The notes beneath the pieces were generated by a model. It did not search any database. It was given only the letters and a program-made list of their open reading frames with translations, and was not told where the DNA came from. A stretch of 64,000 bases of DNA, taken from Pseudomonas iridis. Its GTDB lineage: Bacteria; Pseudomonadota; Gammaproteobacteria; Pseudomonadales; Pseudomonadaceae. The stretch is from NCBI RefSeq assembly GCF_017980685.1, contig NZ_JACXXO010000001.1:1-64000 (forward strand). Reading direction: 5' to 3'. This document shows positions 53,654 through 63,290 of the stretch, piece after piece; positions within the stretch are counted from its first letter, which is position 1, and each line of letters opens with the position of its first letter. The translations under genes and the position numbers were made by a program.

Positions 53654-54070
53654 ATGACCGTTACCGTCAATACCGTCTCCGCTGAAGGTTTTCGTCACAC
53701 TGTCCAGATCGATGAACACGAACTGTTTGCCGACGTACCGGCCTCTGCCGGCGGCGAAGGCACGGCGCCAGAGCCGCACGATTACTTCGACGCCGCACTT
53801 GGCGCCTGCAAGGCCCTGACCCTGAAGATGTACGCGAAGAAGAAAGACATCCCGCTGACCGGCGTGGGTGTAGAGGTCAAACGCGATAACAGTGAAGAGC
53901 AGAAAGGCAAATACGCCCTGCACGTCACCCTCACCCTCAAAGGCGTGCTCACAGACGCCCAGCGCGAGGAACTGCTGCGAGTCGCCGACCGCTGCCCGAT
54001 CCACAAGCTCATGACCACCAGCGAAGTCAGCATCGAAACCCATGCCCCACTAGGCTTCGACAGCCAATAA
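53654..54070 (+). CDS. OsmC-family peroxiredoxin-like protein
   Basis: A 138-residue OsmC/YhfA-type protein that should reduce organic hydroperoxides. The two catalytic Cys are in YFDAALGACKALTLKMYAKK (~48-67) and LLRVADRCPIHKLMTTSEVS (~110-129). OsmC/Ohr enzymes use this Cys pair, with the first near a Glu/Arg. The length is typical. The start at 53654 follows GAGG. It is followed 61 bases later by a pirin gene on the same strand. Confidence 0.9.
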   Translation: MTVTVNTVSAEGFRHTVQIDEHELFADVPASAGGEGTAPEPHDYFDAALGACKALTLKMYAKKKDIPLTGVGVEVKRDNSEEQKGKYALHVTLTLKGVLTDAQREELLRVADRCPIHKLMTTSEVSIETHAPLGFDSQ

Positions 54071-54131
54071 CCCTCCTGATGCCAGCGGCGGGTTATGCTT
54101 CTGGCATCACCCGCTCAGCCTGGAATGCACC

Positions 54132-54995
54132 ATGGACACGCAACCCCTGATCATCCGCCCGCGAGCCGAAGACGTCGAAGGCCAGCCGATTCTTCGTCCG
54201 TTGCCGTCAGCCAAATGCCGCAGCGTCGGGCCATTCGTGTTTTTTGATCACATGCTCGAAACGGTTTATCCGACGGGCAAAGGCATGAACATCCGACAGC
54301 ATCCGCACATTGGCCTGTCGACACTGACCTATCTGTTTGAAGGCCAACTCCAGCACAAGGACAGCCTAGGCTCCGATCAGGTAGTCAGCGCTGGCGATGT
54401 CAGCTGGATGACCGCCGGCAGCGCGATTGCCCATGTTGAACGCACGCCGGAGCCGCTGTGGGACCAGAGTTTCACGATGCACGGTTTGCAGATCTGGCTG
54501 GCCTCGCCCAAGGATCACGAACAAGGCCCGGGGCATTACAGTCATCACCCGGCAGCAACCTTGCCGGTCAGCGATAACCTCGGCGTGCAGATTCGGATGA
54601 TTGCCGGGTCAGGCTTTTGTCTGGAATCGCCAGTCCCGGTGCTTTCTCCTACGTTGTATGCCGAAGTGAAGATGCAAACGGCGACCACATTGCTGATTCC
54701 CTCAGAGCATGAAGAGCGAGCGCTGTATGTATTGAGTGGCGATGCACAACTGAACGGCGAAACGGTCGAACCCCACGCGCTGGTGGTGTTGCCGGTTGGG
54801 AAAGAAATGAGTCTGTTTGCCGAGAGCGAGGTTCACGCCGTGGTGTTCGGCGGCGCACCGCTGGATGGACCGAGGCGGATCAACTGGAATTTTGTTGCGA
54901 GCGATCCGGCAGCGATTGATGAGGCTCGACGCAAATGGGCGGCCGGGGAATGGCCAACGGTGCCGGGGGAAATCGAGCGAATCGAACTGCCCTGA
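54132..54995 (+). CDS. Pirin family protein
   Basis: A 287-residue double-cupin protein. The N-terminal motif MNIRQHPHIGLSTLTYLFEG (His pair for the metal), QHKDSLGSDQVVSAGDVSWM and AGSAIAHVERTPEPLWDQSF hold the metal ligands of pirins. The C-terminal cupin shows VVLPVGKEMSLFAESEVHAV. Bacterial pirins act as quercetinase-like dioxygenases or as redox-sensing regulators of metabolism. No partner is adjacent except OsmC. A REPIN follows. Confidence 0.9.
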   Translation: MDTQPLIIRPRAEDVEGQPILRPLPSAKCRSVGPFVFFDHMLETVYPTGKGMNIRQHPHIGLSTLTYLFEGQLQHKDSLGSDQVVSAGDVSWMTAGSAIAHVERTPEPLWDQSFTMHGLQIWLASPKDHEQGPGHYSHHPAATLPVSDNLGVQIRMIAGSGFCLESPVPVLSPTLYAEVKMQTATTLLIPSEHEERALYVLSGDAQLNGETVEPHALVVLPVGKEMSLFAESEVHAVVFGGAPLDGPRRINWNFVASDPAAIDEARRKWAAGEWPTVPGEIERIELP

Positions 54996-55020
54996 AATTT
55001 GTATTGCCCTTGAGTCAGCC

Positions 55021-55110
55021 ATCGCTGGCAAGCCAGCTCCCACAGGTTTTCGCGTCGAACACAGGCTTTGCTAACGGCTCGATAACTGTGGGAGCTGGCT
55101 TGCCAGCGAT
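55021..55110. repeat. REPIN, GCTGGCAAGCCAGCTCCCAC type
   Basis: Left arm ATCGCTGGCAAGCCAGCTCC (55021-) and exact complementary right arm ending in CTTGCCAGCGAT (55087-55110) flank about 40 bases. It lies between the convergent pirin and dienelactone hydrolase genes. Confidence 0.85.
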
Positions 55111-55154
55111 GAGGCCCTGTCAGACACCGTCCAAGTCAGTGCCTGACAACTGAA

Positions 55155-55883
55155 TCAGCCCCTGAACACTTCATCCAGCAAATCATGCATCGACTTGAAC
55201 GCCCGTTTGGCCGTCTTCGCGTCGTACATCATCTTGCCCGGCACATTGGCGTGCGGGTCGGTAAACGAGTGCACCGCACCGCCGTAGCTCAGCAATTGCC
55301 AATCCACCTTCGCCGCGTTCATCTCGTCTTCGAAGGCCGGCAACTGCTCCTTTGGCACCAACGGATCGGACGCGCCGTGAAGCACCAACACCGAACCTTT
55401 GATGTTCTGCGCATCCGCAGGATTCGGTGAATCCAGCGTGCCGTGGAACGACACCGCCGCTTTTACCGGCGCGCCAGTGCGCGCCAGATCCAGCGCACAG
55501 CAACCGCCAAAGCAGAAACCGAACACCGCCAGCTTCGACGTATCGACTGCCGCTTCGCCCTGGGTCTGCAACTGCTCGAACGCAGCCTGCATACGCGTGC
55601 GCAGCAGTGCGCGATCATCCTTGAGCGGCATCATCGCCGCACCGGCCTGATCAGCGTTCTGCGGACGCACGGCCTGACCGTAAACATCAGCGATCAACAC
55701 CACGTAGCCCTTGGCCGCCACCGACCTGGCGATTTCTTCAGCGCCAGCGCTGACGCCCATCCAGTTCGGCGCCATCAACAAACCCGGGCGGGCGCCTTTG
55801 TGCTCGGCGTCGAATGCAAGCCGACCTTCATAAGGCTGGCCATCAATCTGATAGATCACGGAACGTACTGTGACTTGGCTCAT
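55155..55883 (-). CDS. Dienelactone hydrolase family protein
   Basis: A 242-residue alpha/beta hydrolase with a Cys nucleophile. The nucleophile elbow is VFGFCFGGCCALDLARTGAP (~123-142). The acid is Asp in VLHGASDPLVPKEQLPAFED, and His is in YGGAVHSFTDPHANVPGKMM. The enzyme class opens lactones such as dienelactone, but many members have other esters as substrate. AGGAG precedes the start. It is followed at the 3' end by a REPIN and is 30 bases upstream of the htpG terminator. Confidence 0.9.
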   Translation of the reverse strand: MSQVTVRSVIYQIDGQPYEGRLAFDAEHKGARPGLLMAPNWMGVSAGAEEIARSVAAKGYVVLIADVYGQAVRPQNADQAGAAMMPLKDDRALLRTRMQAAFEQLQTQGEAAVDTSKLAVFGFCFGGCCALDLARTGAPVKAAVSFHGTLDSPNPADAQNIKGSVLVLHGASDPLVPKEQLPAFEDEMNAAKVDWQLLSYGGAVHSFTDPHANVPGKMMYDAKTAKRAFKSMHDLLDEVFRG

Positions 55884-55916
55884 TTCTGACTCCTGATTGC
55901 TTGAACACCAGAATGA

Positions 55917-55940
55917 AAAAACCCGCCGAAGCGGGTTTTT
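55917..55940 (-). terminator. Terminator of htpG
   Basis: AAAAACCCGC / GCGGGTTTTT stem with a four-base loop, 12 bases after the htpG stop, with a T run on the minus strand. Confidence 0.9.
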
Positions 55941-55951
55941 CTACAACTTCA

Positions 55952-57856
55952 TCAAACCGACAGTTCGACCAGCAGCTTGTTCAGGCGGCGCACATAAGCG
56001 GCCGGGTCCTTCAAGCTGTCGCCGGCAGCCAGGGCTGCCTGATCGAAGAGGATGTGCGACAGATCGCCAAACCGCTCTTCGCTCTGCTCGCCGTCGAGTT
56101 TCTCGATCAGCGGGTGGCTCGGGTTGAATTCGAAGATAGGCTTCGAATCCGGCACCTTCTGACCGCTGGCCTCGAGGATCTGACGCATTTGCAGACCCAG
56201 GTCCTGCTCGCCGATGGCCAGAATGGCCGGCGAATCGGTCAGACGATGGGAAACCCGCACCTCAGCAACGGAATCGCCCAGCGCGGTTTTCAGACGCTCG
56301 ACCAGACCTTCTTTGGACTTGGCGACTTCTTCTGCGGCCTTCTTGTCCTCTTCCGAGTCCAGATTGCCCAGGTCCAGGTCACCGCGTGCCACGTCAACGA
56401 AGGACTTGCCGTCGAAGTCGCTGAGGTAGCTCATCAGCCACTCGTCGATACGGTCGGTCAGCAGCAGTACTTCGATGCCTTTCTTGCGGAAGACTTCCAG
56501 GTGCGGGCTGTTTTTGACCTGCGCGTAGGTTTCGCCGGTGAGGTAGTAGATCTTGTCCTGACCTTCCTTGGCGCGTGCCAGATAGTCAGCCAGACCGACG
56601 ATCTGCTCGCCGTCGTCGCCATTGGTCGACGCGAAACGCAGCAGACCAGCGATTTTTTCCTTGTTGGCGAAGTCTTCTGCCGGGCCTTCTTTCATGACCT
56701 GACCGAAGTTCTTCCAGAAGCCCTTGTACTGCTCAGGCTCGTTCTTCGCCAGTTTTTCCAGCATGTCGAGCACACGCTTGGTCAGCGCCGACTTCATCGA
56801 GTCGATGATCGGGTCTTTCTGCAGAATTTCCCGCGACACGTTCAGCGACAGGTCGTTGGAGTCGACCACGCCTTTGATGAAGCGCAGGTAGAGCGGCAGG
56901 AACGACTCGGCCTGATCCATCACGAACACGCGTTGCACGTACAGCTTCAGGCCTTTCGGCGCTTCACGCTGGTACAAATCGAACGGTGCGCGGGCCGGCA
57001 CGTACAGCAGCGAGCTGTATTCGAGTTTGCCTTCAACCTTGTTGTGGCTCCAGGCGAGCGGGTTCTCGAAATCGTGGGCGATGTGCTTGTAGAACTCCTG
57101 GTATTCCTCGTCCTTCACTTCGGTGCGTGGACGAGTCCACAGAGCACTGGCGCGGTTGACGGTTTCCCACTCGAGCGCTGGCGCCTCTTCGCCTTCGGCA
57201 GCCGTGACTTCTTTCGGCAGCTCGATCGGCAAAGCGATATGGTCGGAGTACTTCTTGATGATGTTGCGCAGACGCCAGCCATCGGCGAACTCGTCTTCTG
57301 CAGCTTTCAGGTGCAGGACGATGCGCGTGCCGCGCTCAGGTTTTTCGATGGTGGCGACTTCGAACTCGCCCTCGCCTTTGGACGACCAGTGCACGCCTTC
57401 GCTGGCCGGAGTGCCGGCGCGACGGCTGTACACGTCAACCTGGTCGGCAACGATGAAGGCCGAGTAGAAGCCAACACCGAACTGGCCGATCAGGTGCGAA
57501 TCCTTTTTCTGATCGCCCGACAGATTTTTCATGAAATCGGCGGTGCCCGACTTGGCGATGGTCCCCAGGTGGGTGATCACATCGTCACGGTTCATGCCGA
57601 TACCGTTGTCTTCGAGGGTGACGGTCTTGGCGTCCTTGTCGAAGCTCACACGGATTTTCAGATCTGCGCCACCTTCGAGCAACTCAGGCTTGGCCAGGGC
57701 TTCGAAGCGCAGCTTGTCGACAGCGTCAGAGGCGTTCGAGATCAATTCGCGAAGGAAAATTTCCTTGTTGGAATACAGCGAATGGATCATGAGGTGCAGC
57801 AGCTGCTTCACCTCGGTCTGGAAGCCCAGGGTTTCCTTTTGAGTTTCCACACTCAT
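55952..57856 (-). CDS. htpG: Molecular chaperone HtpG (Hsp90)
   Basis: A 634-residue Hsp90 chaperone, the normal length of the bacterial protein. The ATPase domain shows [53 protein letters not shown] and [20 protein letters not shown]. The middle-domain Arg-containing loop is in [20 protein letters not shown], and the C-terminal dimerisation domain follows. It acts in the cytosol on late-folding clients. The start at 57856 gives the [16 protein letters not shown] family N-terminus. A heat-shock promoter was not identified. Confidence 0.98.
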   Translation of the reverse strand: MSVETQKETLGFQTEVKQLLHLMIHSLYSNKEIFLRELISNASDAVDKLRFEALAKPELLEGGADLKIRVSFDKDAKTVTLEDNGIGMNRDDVITHLGTIAKSGTADFMKNLSGDQKKDSHLIGQFGVGFYSAFIVADQVDVYSRRAGTPASEGVHWSSKGEGEFEVATIEKPERGTRIVLHLKAAEDEFADGWRLRNIIKKYSDHIALPIELPKEVTAAEGEEAPALEWETVNRASALWTRPRTEVKDEEYQEFYKHIAHDFENPLAWSHNKVEGKLEYSSLLYVPARAPFDLYQREAPKGLKLYVQRVFVMDQAESFLPLYLRFIKGVVDSNDLSLNVSREILQKDPIIDSMKSALTKRVLDMLEKLAKNEPEQYKGFWKNFGQVMKEGPAEDFANKEKIAGLLRFASTNGDDGEQIVGLADYLARAKEGQDKIYYLTGETYAQVKNSPHLEVFRKKGIEVLLLTDRIDEWLMSYLSDFDGKSFVDVARGDLDLGNLDSEEDKKAAEEVAKSKEGLVERLKTALGDSVAEVRVSHRLTDSPAILAIGEQDLGLQMRQILEASGQKVPDSKPIFEFNPSHPLIEKLDGEQSEERFGDLSHILFDQAALAAGDSLKDPAAYVRRLNKLLVELSV

Positions 57857-57937
57857 GGTCATCAAACTCCAATCAGATGGCATTGGCCGCGACCCGAATG
57901 GTCTGCGGCGGGTTGTCATCTGAGTTTGGGGCAGTGT

Positions 57938-58390
57938 TCAGGATTTCAAGGGCTCATCGATTTTGAAATGCGCCCGAGCCGTGGCAATCGGTTCGCTTTC
58001 GGTACTTTGCCACGCCGTAATCGCAACGTTCGCCACCCGCCGACCCTGTCGGCAGACCTGACACCTGGCCCAAGTGTCGCGAAACTGCCCGGCGCGCAGG
58101 TAATCGAGGGAAAAATCGATGATCTTCGGCACACCCGGCGCCCCGGTAAAAATCAATAAATGCAGGGCTGCGGCCAGCTCCATGAACCCGGCAATCACCC
58201 CGCCATGAATCGCCGGCAATAAAGGGTTACCAATGTTGTCCTTATTCGCCGGCAGCTTGAACAGCAAGTCATCGCCAACGCGAGAGCACTCGATGCCGAT
58301 CAGCCCGGCGTACGGAATCAACTTGAGCAGCGGTGCGTAGTCGCCTTGCGCATGGGCCCGCTGCAACTGACCCTTGAGGTCGTCGCTCAT
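57938..58390 (-). CDS. PaaI-type hotdog thioesterase
   Basis: A 150-residue single-hotdog protein. The active-site region is LPAIHGGVIAGFMELAAALH (~55-75), with the family HGG motif. KIIDFSLDYLRAGQFRDTWA and RCQVCRQGRRVANVAITAWQ follow the usual PaaI pattern. It hydrolyses acyl-CoA or aryl-CoA thioesters; the acyl group is unknown. The start overlaps the stop of the next hotdog gene (ATGA), so the pair is translated together. Confidence 0.88.
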   Translation of the reverse strand: MSDDLKGQLQRAHAQGDYAPLLKLIPYAGLIGIECSRVGDDLLFKLPANKDNIGNPLLPAIHGGVIAGFMELAAALHLLIFTGAPGVPKIIDFSLDYLRAGQFRDTWARCQVCRQGRRVANVAITAWQSTESEPIATARAHFKIDEPLKS

Positions 58391-58863
58391 TGGCCCTCTC
58401 CCCTGATAGCGCCACCAAAACCCTTGGTGCCCCTGATGTTTTTGCCCATGCGCATGAAAGTGCCAACGACGTGGGCAATCGGCTGCTCGGGATCATCCTG
58501 ATAAGCGAAGCCGCGAGCGAAGATCACATCGGTCGTCACTCGATAGCACTGGGCGAAGCCGAAAACGTCTTTGTTGGGTTCTGCGGCGTGCATGTAGTCG
58601 ATGCGCAGATCAAGGGTCGGGCAGACTTCGAATTCCGGCAGTACGCACAGGGTCGACATGCCGCACGCGGTGTCCATCAAAGAAGTGATAGCGCCACCGT
58701 GTATCACGCCTGTCTGCGGGTTACCGACGATTTTCGTGCTGTATGGCAGGATCACCGTGAGCCCATCGGCAGAGGCGCTGTGCACTTGCAACCCAAGGAC
58801 GTGGCAGTGTCGCAACGCCGAAAGAAATCGCGTCGCACGCTCAAAAACGGGGTTTTCAGCCAT
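58387..58863 (-). CDS. Hotdog-fold thioesterase
   Basis: A 158-residue hotdog protein, paralogous to its neighbour. The active-site loop is GVIHGGAITSLMDTACGMST (~55-75), with PTLDLRIDYMHAAEPNKDVF and GFAYQDDPEQPIAHVVGTFM after it. The start at 58863 was chosen because the upstream in-frame residues are hydrophobic and unrelated. It is the first gene of a two-gene thioesterase unit and could form a heteromer with the second. The substrate is unknown. Confidence 0.87.
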   Translation of the reverse strand: MAENPVFERATRFLSALRHCHVLGLQVHSASADGLTVILPYSTKIVGNPQTGVIHGGAITSLMDTACGMSTLCVLPEFEVCPTLDLRIDYMHAAEPNKDVFGFAQCYRVTTDVIFARGFAYQDDPEQPIAHVVGTFMRMGKNIRGTKGFGGAIRGEGQ

Positions 58864-59021
58864 ATGATAATTACTCTCGTTAGAGCCTTTTGCCAGTAGT
58901 AAGAAAAACCGCAAAAGTTCCACTGAAAAAAGATCTTATATATCTGAAACAAATGAGGAACTTAACCCTCAGCGCCGAGTTCTTAAGGCCAGTAGTTATT
59001 TTCCATAAGGAGAAACACCCC

Positions 59022-59258
59022 ATGCGTAAGACTTTAGCTATTGCCTTGATGTTGACCGCTTCCCTCGGTCTCGCTGCCTGCGATAAAAAATCCGAGGACA
59101 AAGCTCAAGATGCAAACCAACATGCTGAACAAGCTCAGCAAGACATGAACAAAGCTCAGGATAAAGTGAACGACGCTGCGAAAGAAAACGCCGAAGCTGC
59201 CAAAGCTCAGGCTGAATCGAACGCCGCTGCACAAGAAGAAGCCGCCAAAAAGCAATAA
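59022..59258 (+). CDS. Small Ala/Lys/Gln-rich lipoprotein
   Basis: A 78-residue lipoprotein. The signal ends in the lipobox TASLGLAACDKK. The mature part is almost wholly Ala, Lys, Gln, Glu, Asp and Asn (QHAEQAQQDMNKAQDKVNDA), predicting one long amphipathic or coiled-coil helix like Lpp or the Ala-rich envelope lipoproteins. AAGGAG lies ahead of the ATG and a terminator follows 22 bases later, so it is a free-standing gene. The function is unknown. Confidence 0.85.
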   Translation: MRKTLAIALMLTASLGLAACDKKSEDKAQDANQHAEQAQQDMNKAQDKVNDAAKENAEAAKAQAESNAAAQEEAAKKQ

Positions 59259-59280
59259 TCCGCTTTCTGGTGTGACAAAA

Positions 59281-59305
59281 GAAAACCCGCCAAGTGCGGG
59301 TTTTC
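59281..59305 (+). terminator. Terminator of the small lipoprotein gene
   Basis: GAAAACCCGC / GCGGGTTTTC stem with a five-base loop and a T-rich tail. Confidence 0.9.
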
Positions 59306-59335
59306 TTTTGCCTGCGTATTGTCGGCAATGACTTT

Positions 59336-59737
59336 TTAGAGCAGAACAGTTCTAAAAGTCGGACTAATCATCAGCAACAACGAACACACCAGGCCGACCA
59401 GCCAGATCAAGCTGCGCAATGCAGGCTTATCAGCCAGGTAGAGCAACAAGTAGAGGATCCGCGCGATTACAAAAATGATCGCCAACGTATCGATCAGCCA
59501 TCCCGCCGTTTGCGTGGTATGCGCCATAAGCACCCCCACTGCGAACAATATGAATGCCTCGATGCTGTTCTGGTGCGCCGCCAGTGCTCTCGCACCGTAA
59601 CCAGTGAGCTGTGCCTGCTGTTGACGCGGCAGGTGGTTGTTGTAACCGCCCTGCTCTTTCATGGCCTTGCCCACCGGCAGGCGCGCGATATAAATCAACA
59701 GGGCACTGATAAACACACACCAGAACGGAATACTCAT
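59336..59737 (-). CDS. MAPEG-family membrane protein
   Basis: A 133-residue protein with four membrane helices, matching the MAPEG family (bacterial relatives of microsomal glutathione transferases). The family motif region is RALAAHQNSIEAFILFAVGV (~50-70), with Asn and Glu in the glutathione-binding helix, and RILYLLLYLADKPALRSLIW follows. The start at 59737 overlaps the stop of the DUF599 gene (ATGA). The catalytic activity is unproven. Confidence 0.88.
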   Translation of the reverse strand: MSIPFWCVFISALLIYIARLPVGKAMKEQGGYNNHLPRQQQAQLTGYGARALAAHQNSIEAFILFAVGVLMAHTTQTAGWLIDTLAIIFVIARILYLLLYLADKPALRSLIWLVGLVCSLLLMISPTFRTVLL

Positions 59738-60474
59738 GAAACGACCTCTTTGTTCGCCTCGGGAATGGGCGCCTCTGTAGGGGTATAGACCATGACATCC
59801 AGAACGTCGGAATGAAACTCGCGGCGATACAGGACGACGACCACTCCGGCACTCATCAGCATGAACAACCAAGGGCTGACAAACCACGCCAGCATACTCA
59901 TGCCGAAGTAGTACGAGCGCAGGCCGAAGTTGAACTGGTTGGCCGCCATCGAAATCACCCGCGCCGCTCGCGAAGCGAAGGCTTTGCGCTCCAGCTCCGA
60001 GACTTGTCGCTCACCGATCATCGGCGCCGAGCCCACCAGAATCGCTGCGAAGTTGTACTGGCGCATGCACCAGCTGAACGTGAAAAACGCGTAGACAAAT
60101 ACCATTGCCAGGCACAGCAACTTGATCTCCGACATGCCTTGCGAGGCCTGCTGCACCATCGGAATATCCGCCAGCAATGACACCGCACGGTCGGAAGCGC
60201 CCAGCACGGTGAGGATACCTGCAAGGATAATCAGGGTGCTGGATGCGAAGAACGAGGCGTTACGCTCCAGGTTGCCGATCACGCTGGCGTCCGCAATGCG
60301 GTTGTCGCGCAGCAACATGCGGCGCATCCAGTCTTCGCGGTACAGGTGCAGCACGCTGGCCAGACACGCGGTGTCGCGAGCCTTCCAGCCGGCGTAGCGG
60401 GTATAGCCGCCCCAGCAGATGACAAACCAGAGTGCGGCGAGCAGATGAATCAGATTGGCCTGGATGAACGACAT
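59734..60474 (-). CDS. DUF599 membrane protein
   Basis: A 246-residue membrane protein with four to five helices and a long basic cytoplasmic part (LHLYREDWMRRMLLRDNRIA near 42). RNASFFASSTLIILAGILTV (~70-90), FTFSWCMRQYNFAAILVGSA (~135-155) and RSYYFGMSMLAWFVSPWLFM (~190-210) match DUF599. The function is unknown. It is translated together with the MAPEG gene downstream, so the two may form a membrane unit. Confidence 0.87.
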   Translation of the reverse strand: MSFIQANLIHLLAALWFVICWGGYTRYAGWKARDTACLASVLHLYREDWMRRMLLRDNRIADASVIGNLERNASFFASSTLIILAGILTVLGASDRAVSLLADIPMVQQASQGMSEIKLLCLAMVFVYAFFTFSWCMRQYNFAAILVGSAPMIGERQVSELERKAFASRAARVISMAANQFNFGLRSYYFGMSMLAWFVSPWLFMLMSAGVVVVLYRREFHSDVLDVMVYTPTEAPIPEANKEVVS

Positions 60475-60503
60475 GCGGTTCCTTGTGGAGTATGGATGCT
60501 ACC

Positions 60504-60593
60504 TGTGGGAGCGAGCCTGCTCGCGAAAGCGGCGTATCACGCAACATTGATGGCGGCTGACACAACGCTTTCGCGAGCAGGCTCGCTCCCACA
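60504..60593. repeat. REPIN, CGAGCAGGCTCGCTCCCAC type
   Basis: Left arm TGTGGGAGCGAGCCTGCTCG (60504-) and exact complementary right arm ending GCTCGCTCCCACA (to 60593) flank about 36 bases. It lies in the promoter side of the DUF599 gene and downstream of brnQ. Confidence 0.85.
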
Positions 60594-60656
60594 TTAGGAC
60601 TTCGGCAACCCTTCGACGTTAGCCTAGGAAAAAAGACACTGCCTGATGCCCATAAA

Positions 60657-60688
60657 AAATGCCCCGTATCGATTGATACGGGGCATTT
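60657..60688 (-). terminator. Terminator of brnQ
   Basis: AAATGCCCCGTATC and its exact complement form a 14-base stem with a four-base loop. It lies about 45 bases after the brnQ stop; AT-rich runs flank both sides. Confidence 0.85.
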
Positions 60689-60732
60689 CTGTTTAAGCGT
60701 CACCGGCCCGCTTATGACGGGCCTGGTGAACG

Positions 60733-62046
60733 TCAGGCGATGGCACTACGACGTTTGCCCAAGGCGTTATCGATCGCCACGGCGAACACCAGCGTGATCA
60801 CGGACGGGATCAGCCATGCAAGGCCCTGCTCGCTCAGTGGCAGCGTTGCAAGCGGTCCAGGCATCCAGCCTGCCAGATCGGCGCCTTTGAGCGCGTCAAC
60901 GCAGCCGAACAGGAACGACACCAGCATGACCGGGCCGACGATGCGCACCTGCTCGTTCCAGAAGCTCGAGCAGAAACTCAGGGCGACCAGAACGATGCAC
61001 GGTGGGTAAATCGCCGTCAGCACCGGAATCGAGAAGGCAATGAGGTTCGTCAGGCCCAGGTTGGACACCAACAGGGAGAACACAGCAAGAATGATCACCA
61101 GCGTCTTGTAGGACAGTGGCAGTACGCGGCTGAAATATTCGGCGCAGGCGCAGGTCAGGCCCACCGCCGTCACCAGACACGCCAGCGAGATCAGCACCGC
61201 AAGGAAACCGCTGCCCAGCGAACCGAAGGTGTGTTGCACATAAGCGTGCAATACCGCCGCACCGTTGGTGGCACCGACAGCCACTTCATGGCTACCCGAA
61301 CCGAGACGGAACAGGCTGACATACACCAGCGCCAGGCCGACTCCGGCAATCAGCCCGGCGATGATCGCGTAACGGGTGATCAGCGCTGGCGACTCGACGC
61401 CACGGGAGCGAATCGCGTTAACGATGACGATACCGAACACCAATGCGCCGAGGGTGTCCATGGTCAGGTAACCATTGATGAACCCCTGGGAGAACGGCGC
61501 CGCCACGTATTCAGGCGTGCCGTGACCGATATCACCGGCCGGCAAGGCGAAGGCAGCGATGCCCAGCACGGCCAGCGCGATGATCTTCAACGGCGCGAGG
61601 AAACGCCCGACGGTATCCAGCAAACGGCCCGGATACAGCGAAATGAAGAACACCAGCAGGAAATAAACCGAGCTGTAGAGGAACAGCGCCAACGGGCTCT
61701 CGCCGGTCAACGGCGCCAGGCCCACTTCGAACGACACGGTCGCAGTACGCGGAGTAGCGAACAGCGGGCCGACCGCCAGGTAGCACGCGGCAGCCAGCAC
61801 ACCACCGGCAATTTTGCCGATCGGGCTGCTCAGGGCATCCATCGCTCCACCGACCTTGGCCAGCGCAACCACGGTGATCACCGGCAAACCGACTGCGGTG
61901 ATCAAAAAGCCCAGCGCCGCCATCCAGACGTGAGGTCCGGCCTGCAAACCGACGATAGGCGGGAAGATGATGTTACCGGCCCCAACGAACAGGGCAAACG
62001 TCATAAAACCGAGTGCCAGGATGTCCTGACCTTTCAAAACTTTCAT
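60733..62046 (-). CDS. brnQ: Branched-chain amino acid transport system II carrier protein
   Basis: A 437-residue, 12-helix sodium-coupled carrier for leucine, isoleucine and valine. [20 protein letters not shown] at the N-terminus, [20 protein letters not shown] (~85-105) and [11 protein letters not shown] are typical of LIVCS/BrnQ proteins. The length is standard. No clear ribosome-binding site precedes the ATG at 62046. It stands alone between the brnQ terminator and the repeat region in front of sucD. Confidence 0.95.
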   Translation of the reverse strand: MKVLKGQDILALGFMTFALFVGAGNIIFPPIVGLQAGPHVWMAALGFLITAVGLPVITVVALAKVGGAMDALSSPIGKIAGGVLAAACYLAVGPLFATPRTATVSFEVGLAPLTGESPLALFLYSSVYFLLVFFISLYPGRLLDTVGRFLAPLKIIALAVLGIAAFALPAGDIGHGTPEYVAAPFSQGFINGYLTMDTLGALVFGIVIVNAIRSRGVESPALITRYAIIAGLIAGVGLALVYVSLFRLGSGSHEVAVGATNGAAVLHAYVQHTFGSLGSGFLAVLISLACLVTAVGLTCACAEYFSRVLPLSYKTLVIILAVFSLLVSNLGLTNLIAFSIPVLTAIYPPCIVLVALSFCSSFWNEQVRIVGPVMLVSFLFGCVDALKGADLAGWMPGPLATLPLSEQGLAWLIPSVITLVFAVAIDNALGKRRSAIA

Positions 62047-62273
62047 TAAGGAAATACCACACTACTGAATCGGAATTTAGAGGGGGATTGCCCTGTGGGA
62101 TTAGGGAAATGCTGTCGATCCGTATGGGACTGACCCGTAACGCGCGGTGCATGCCTTGTGGGCGGCAGACGCAAAAATGGCGGCTAGCCTAACGAATTTG
62201 CCTGACAAACGCACTGTTAGAGGGCGAACTATCCGATACCCGACGTTTCCGTGTCGCGTTTATGTATGAAAAG

Positions 62274-62340
62274 CAGCTCCAGGCTACAAGTTTCAAGCGG
62301 CAAGCTTTTGTCTTGTAGCTAGCAACTTGAAGCTTGGAAC
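62274..62340. repeat. Imperfect palindrome, CAAGTTTCAAGC type
   Basis: GCTACAAGTTTCAAGCGGCA on the left and AGCAACTTGAAGCTTGGA on the right are imperfect inverted copies around a T-rich centre. This AGCTTCAAGC family is a common extragenic repeat of fluorescent pseudomonads and is unlike the other repeats here. Confidence 0.5.
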
Positions 62341-62352
62341 CGCTCTGAAACG

Positions 62353-62380
62353 ACAAAGGCCACCCGAAGGTGGCCTTTGT
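62353..62380 (-). terminator. Terminator of sucCD
   Basis: ACAAAGGCCACC and its exact complement form a 12-base stem with a CGAA loop, 29 bases after the sucD stop. Confidence 0.9.
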
Positions 62381-62408
62381 TTGGTAAAGCGTCAGCTAAG
62401 CGGGAAGC

Positions 62409-63290
62409 TTACTTGACAGCCCAACCGGTCAGCTCGGACAAAGCCTTGCCGATGTCTGCCAGCGAACGCACGGTTTTAACGCCTGCGTCTTCCAGGGCAG
62501 CAAACTTCTCGTCTGCAGTGCCTTTGCCGCCAGAGATGATTGCGCCAGCATGGCCCATGCGCTTGCCCGGAGGAGCAGTCACACCAGCGATGTAGGAAAC
62601 AACCGGCTTGGTCACGTGTGCCTTGATGTAGGCAGCCGCTTCTTCTTCAGCCGAACCGCCGATCTCACCGATCATCACGATCGCTTCGGTCTTCGGGTCT
62701 TCCTGGAACAGCTTCAGGATGTCGATGAAGTTCGAACCCGGGATCGGGTCACCACCGATGCCGACGCAAGTCGACTGACCGAAGCCGGCGTCAGTAGTCT
62801 GCTTCACAGCTTCGTAGGTCAGGGTGCCGGAACGCGAAACGATACCGACCTTGCCTGGCAAGTGAATGTGACCTGGCATGATGCCGATCTTGCATTCGCC
62901 TGGGGTGATCACGCCTGGGCAGTTAGGGCCGATCAGGACTACGCCCAGTTCGTCGCACTTAACTTTAGCGTCCAGCATGTCCAGGGTAGGAATGCCTTCG
63001 GTGATGCAGACGATCAGCTTGATGCCGCCGAAAGCCGCTTCCAGGATCGAGTCCTTGCAGAAAGGAGCTGGAACGTAGATCACGCTGGCGGTGGCGCCAG
63101 TTTGAGCAACAGCATCTTTCACGGTGTTGAACACTGGCAGACCCAGATGCTCGGTGCCGCCTTTACCAGGAGTAACGCCACCGACCATCTTGGTGCCGTA
63201 TTCGATGGCTTGCTGGGTATGGAAACTACCTTGCGAACCGGTAATACCCTGGCAGATAACTTTGGTGTCTTTATTGATCAGGACGCTCAT
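62409..63290 (-). CDS. sucD: Succinate--CoA ligase subunit alpha
   Basis: A 293-residue subunit of the TCA-cycle enzyme that converts succinyl-CoA to succinate with ATP/GTP formation. [20 protein letters not shown] binds Co[21 protein letters not shown] is conserved, and the phosphorylated His is in [20 protein letters not shown]. The start overlaps the sucC stop (TAATG), so the subunits are made together. It is the last gene of the sucCD unit. Confidence 0.98.
   Translation of the reverse strand: MSVLINKDTKVICQGITGSQGSFHTQQAIEYGTKMVGGVTPGKGGTEHLGLPVFNTVKDAVAQTGATASVIYVPAPFCKDSILEAAFGGIKLIVCITEGIPTLDMLDAKVKCDELGVVLIGPNCPGVITPGECKIGIMPGHIHLPGKVGIVSRSGTLTYEAVKQTTDAGFGQSTCVGIGGDPIPGSNFIDILKLFQEDPKTEAIVMIGEIGGSAEEEAAAYIKAHVTKPVVSYIAGVTAPPGKRMGHAGAIISGGKGTADEKFAALEDAGVKTVRSLADIGKALSELTGWAVK

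Larger units (their letters stand above)
62047..62408. other. Intergenic region between brnQ start and sucD end
   Basis: Apart from the imperfect palindrome at 62274-62340 and the sucD terminator at 62353-62380, this 362-base gap should hold the brnQ promoter. I found no recognised leucine-responsive or other operator and no gene. Confidence 0.45.

Noticed and set aside
55901..58159. A 752-codon open frame on the plus strand
   Set aside because: It runs antisense to htpG and a thioesterase with the composition expected of a GC-rich shadow frame, and the minus-strand genes have full family motifs.
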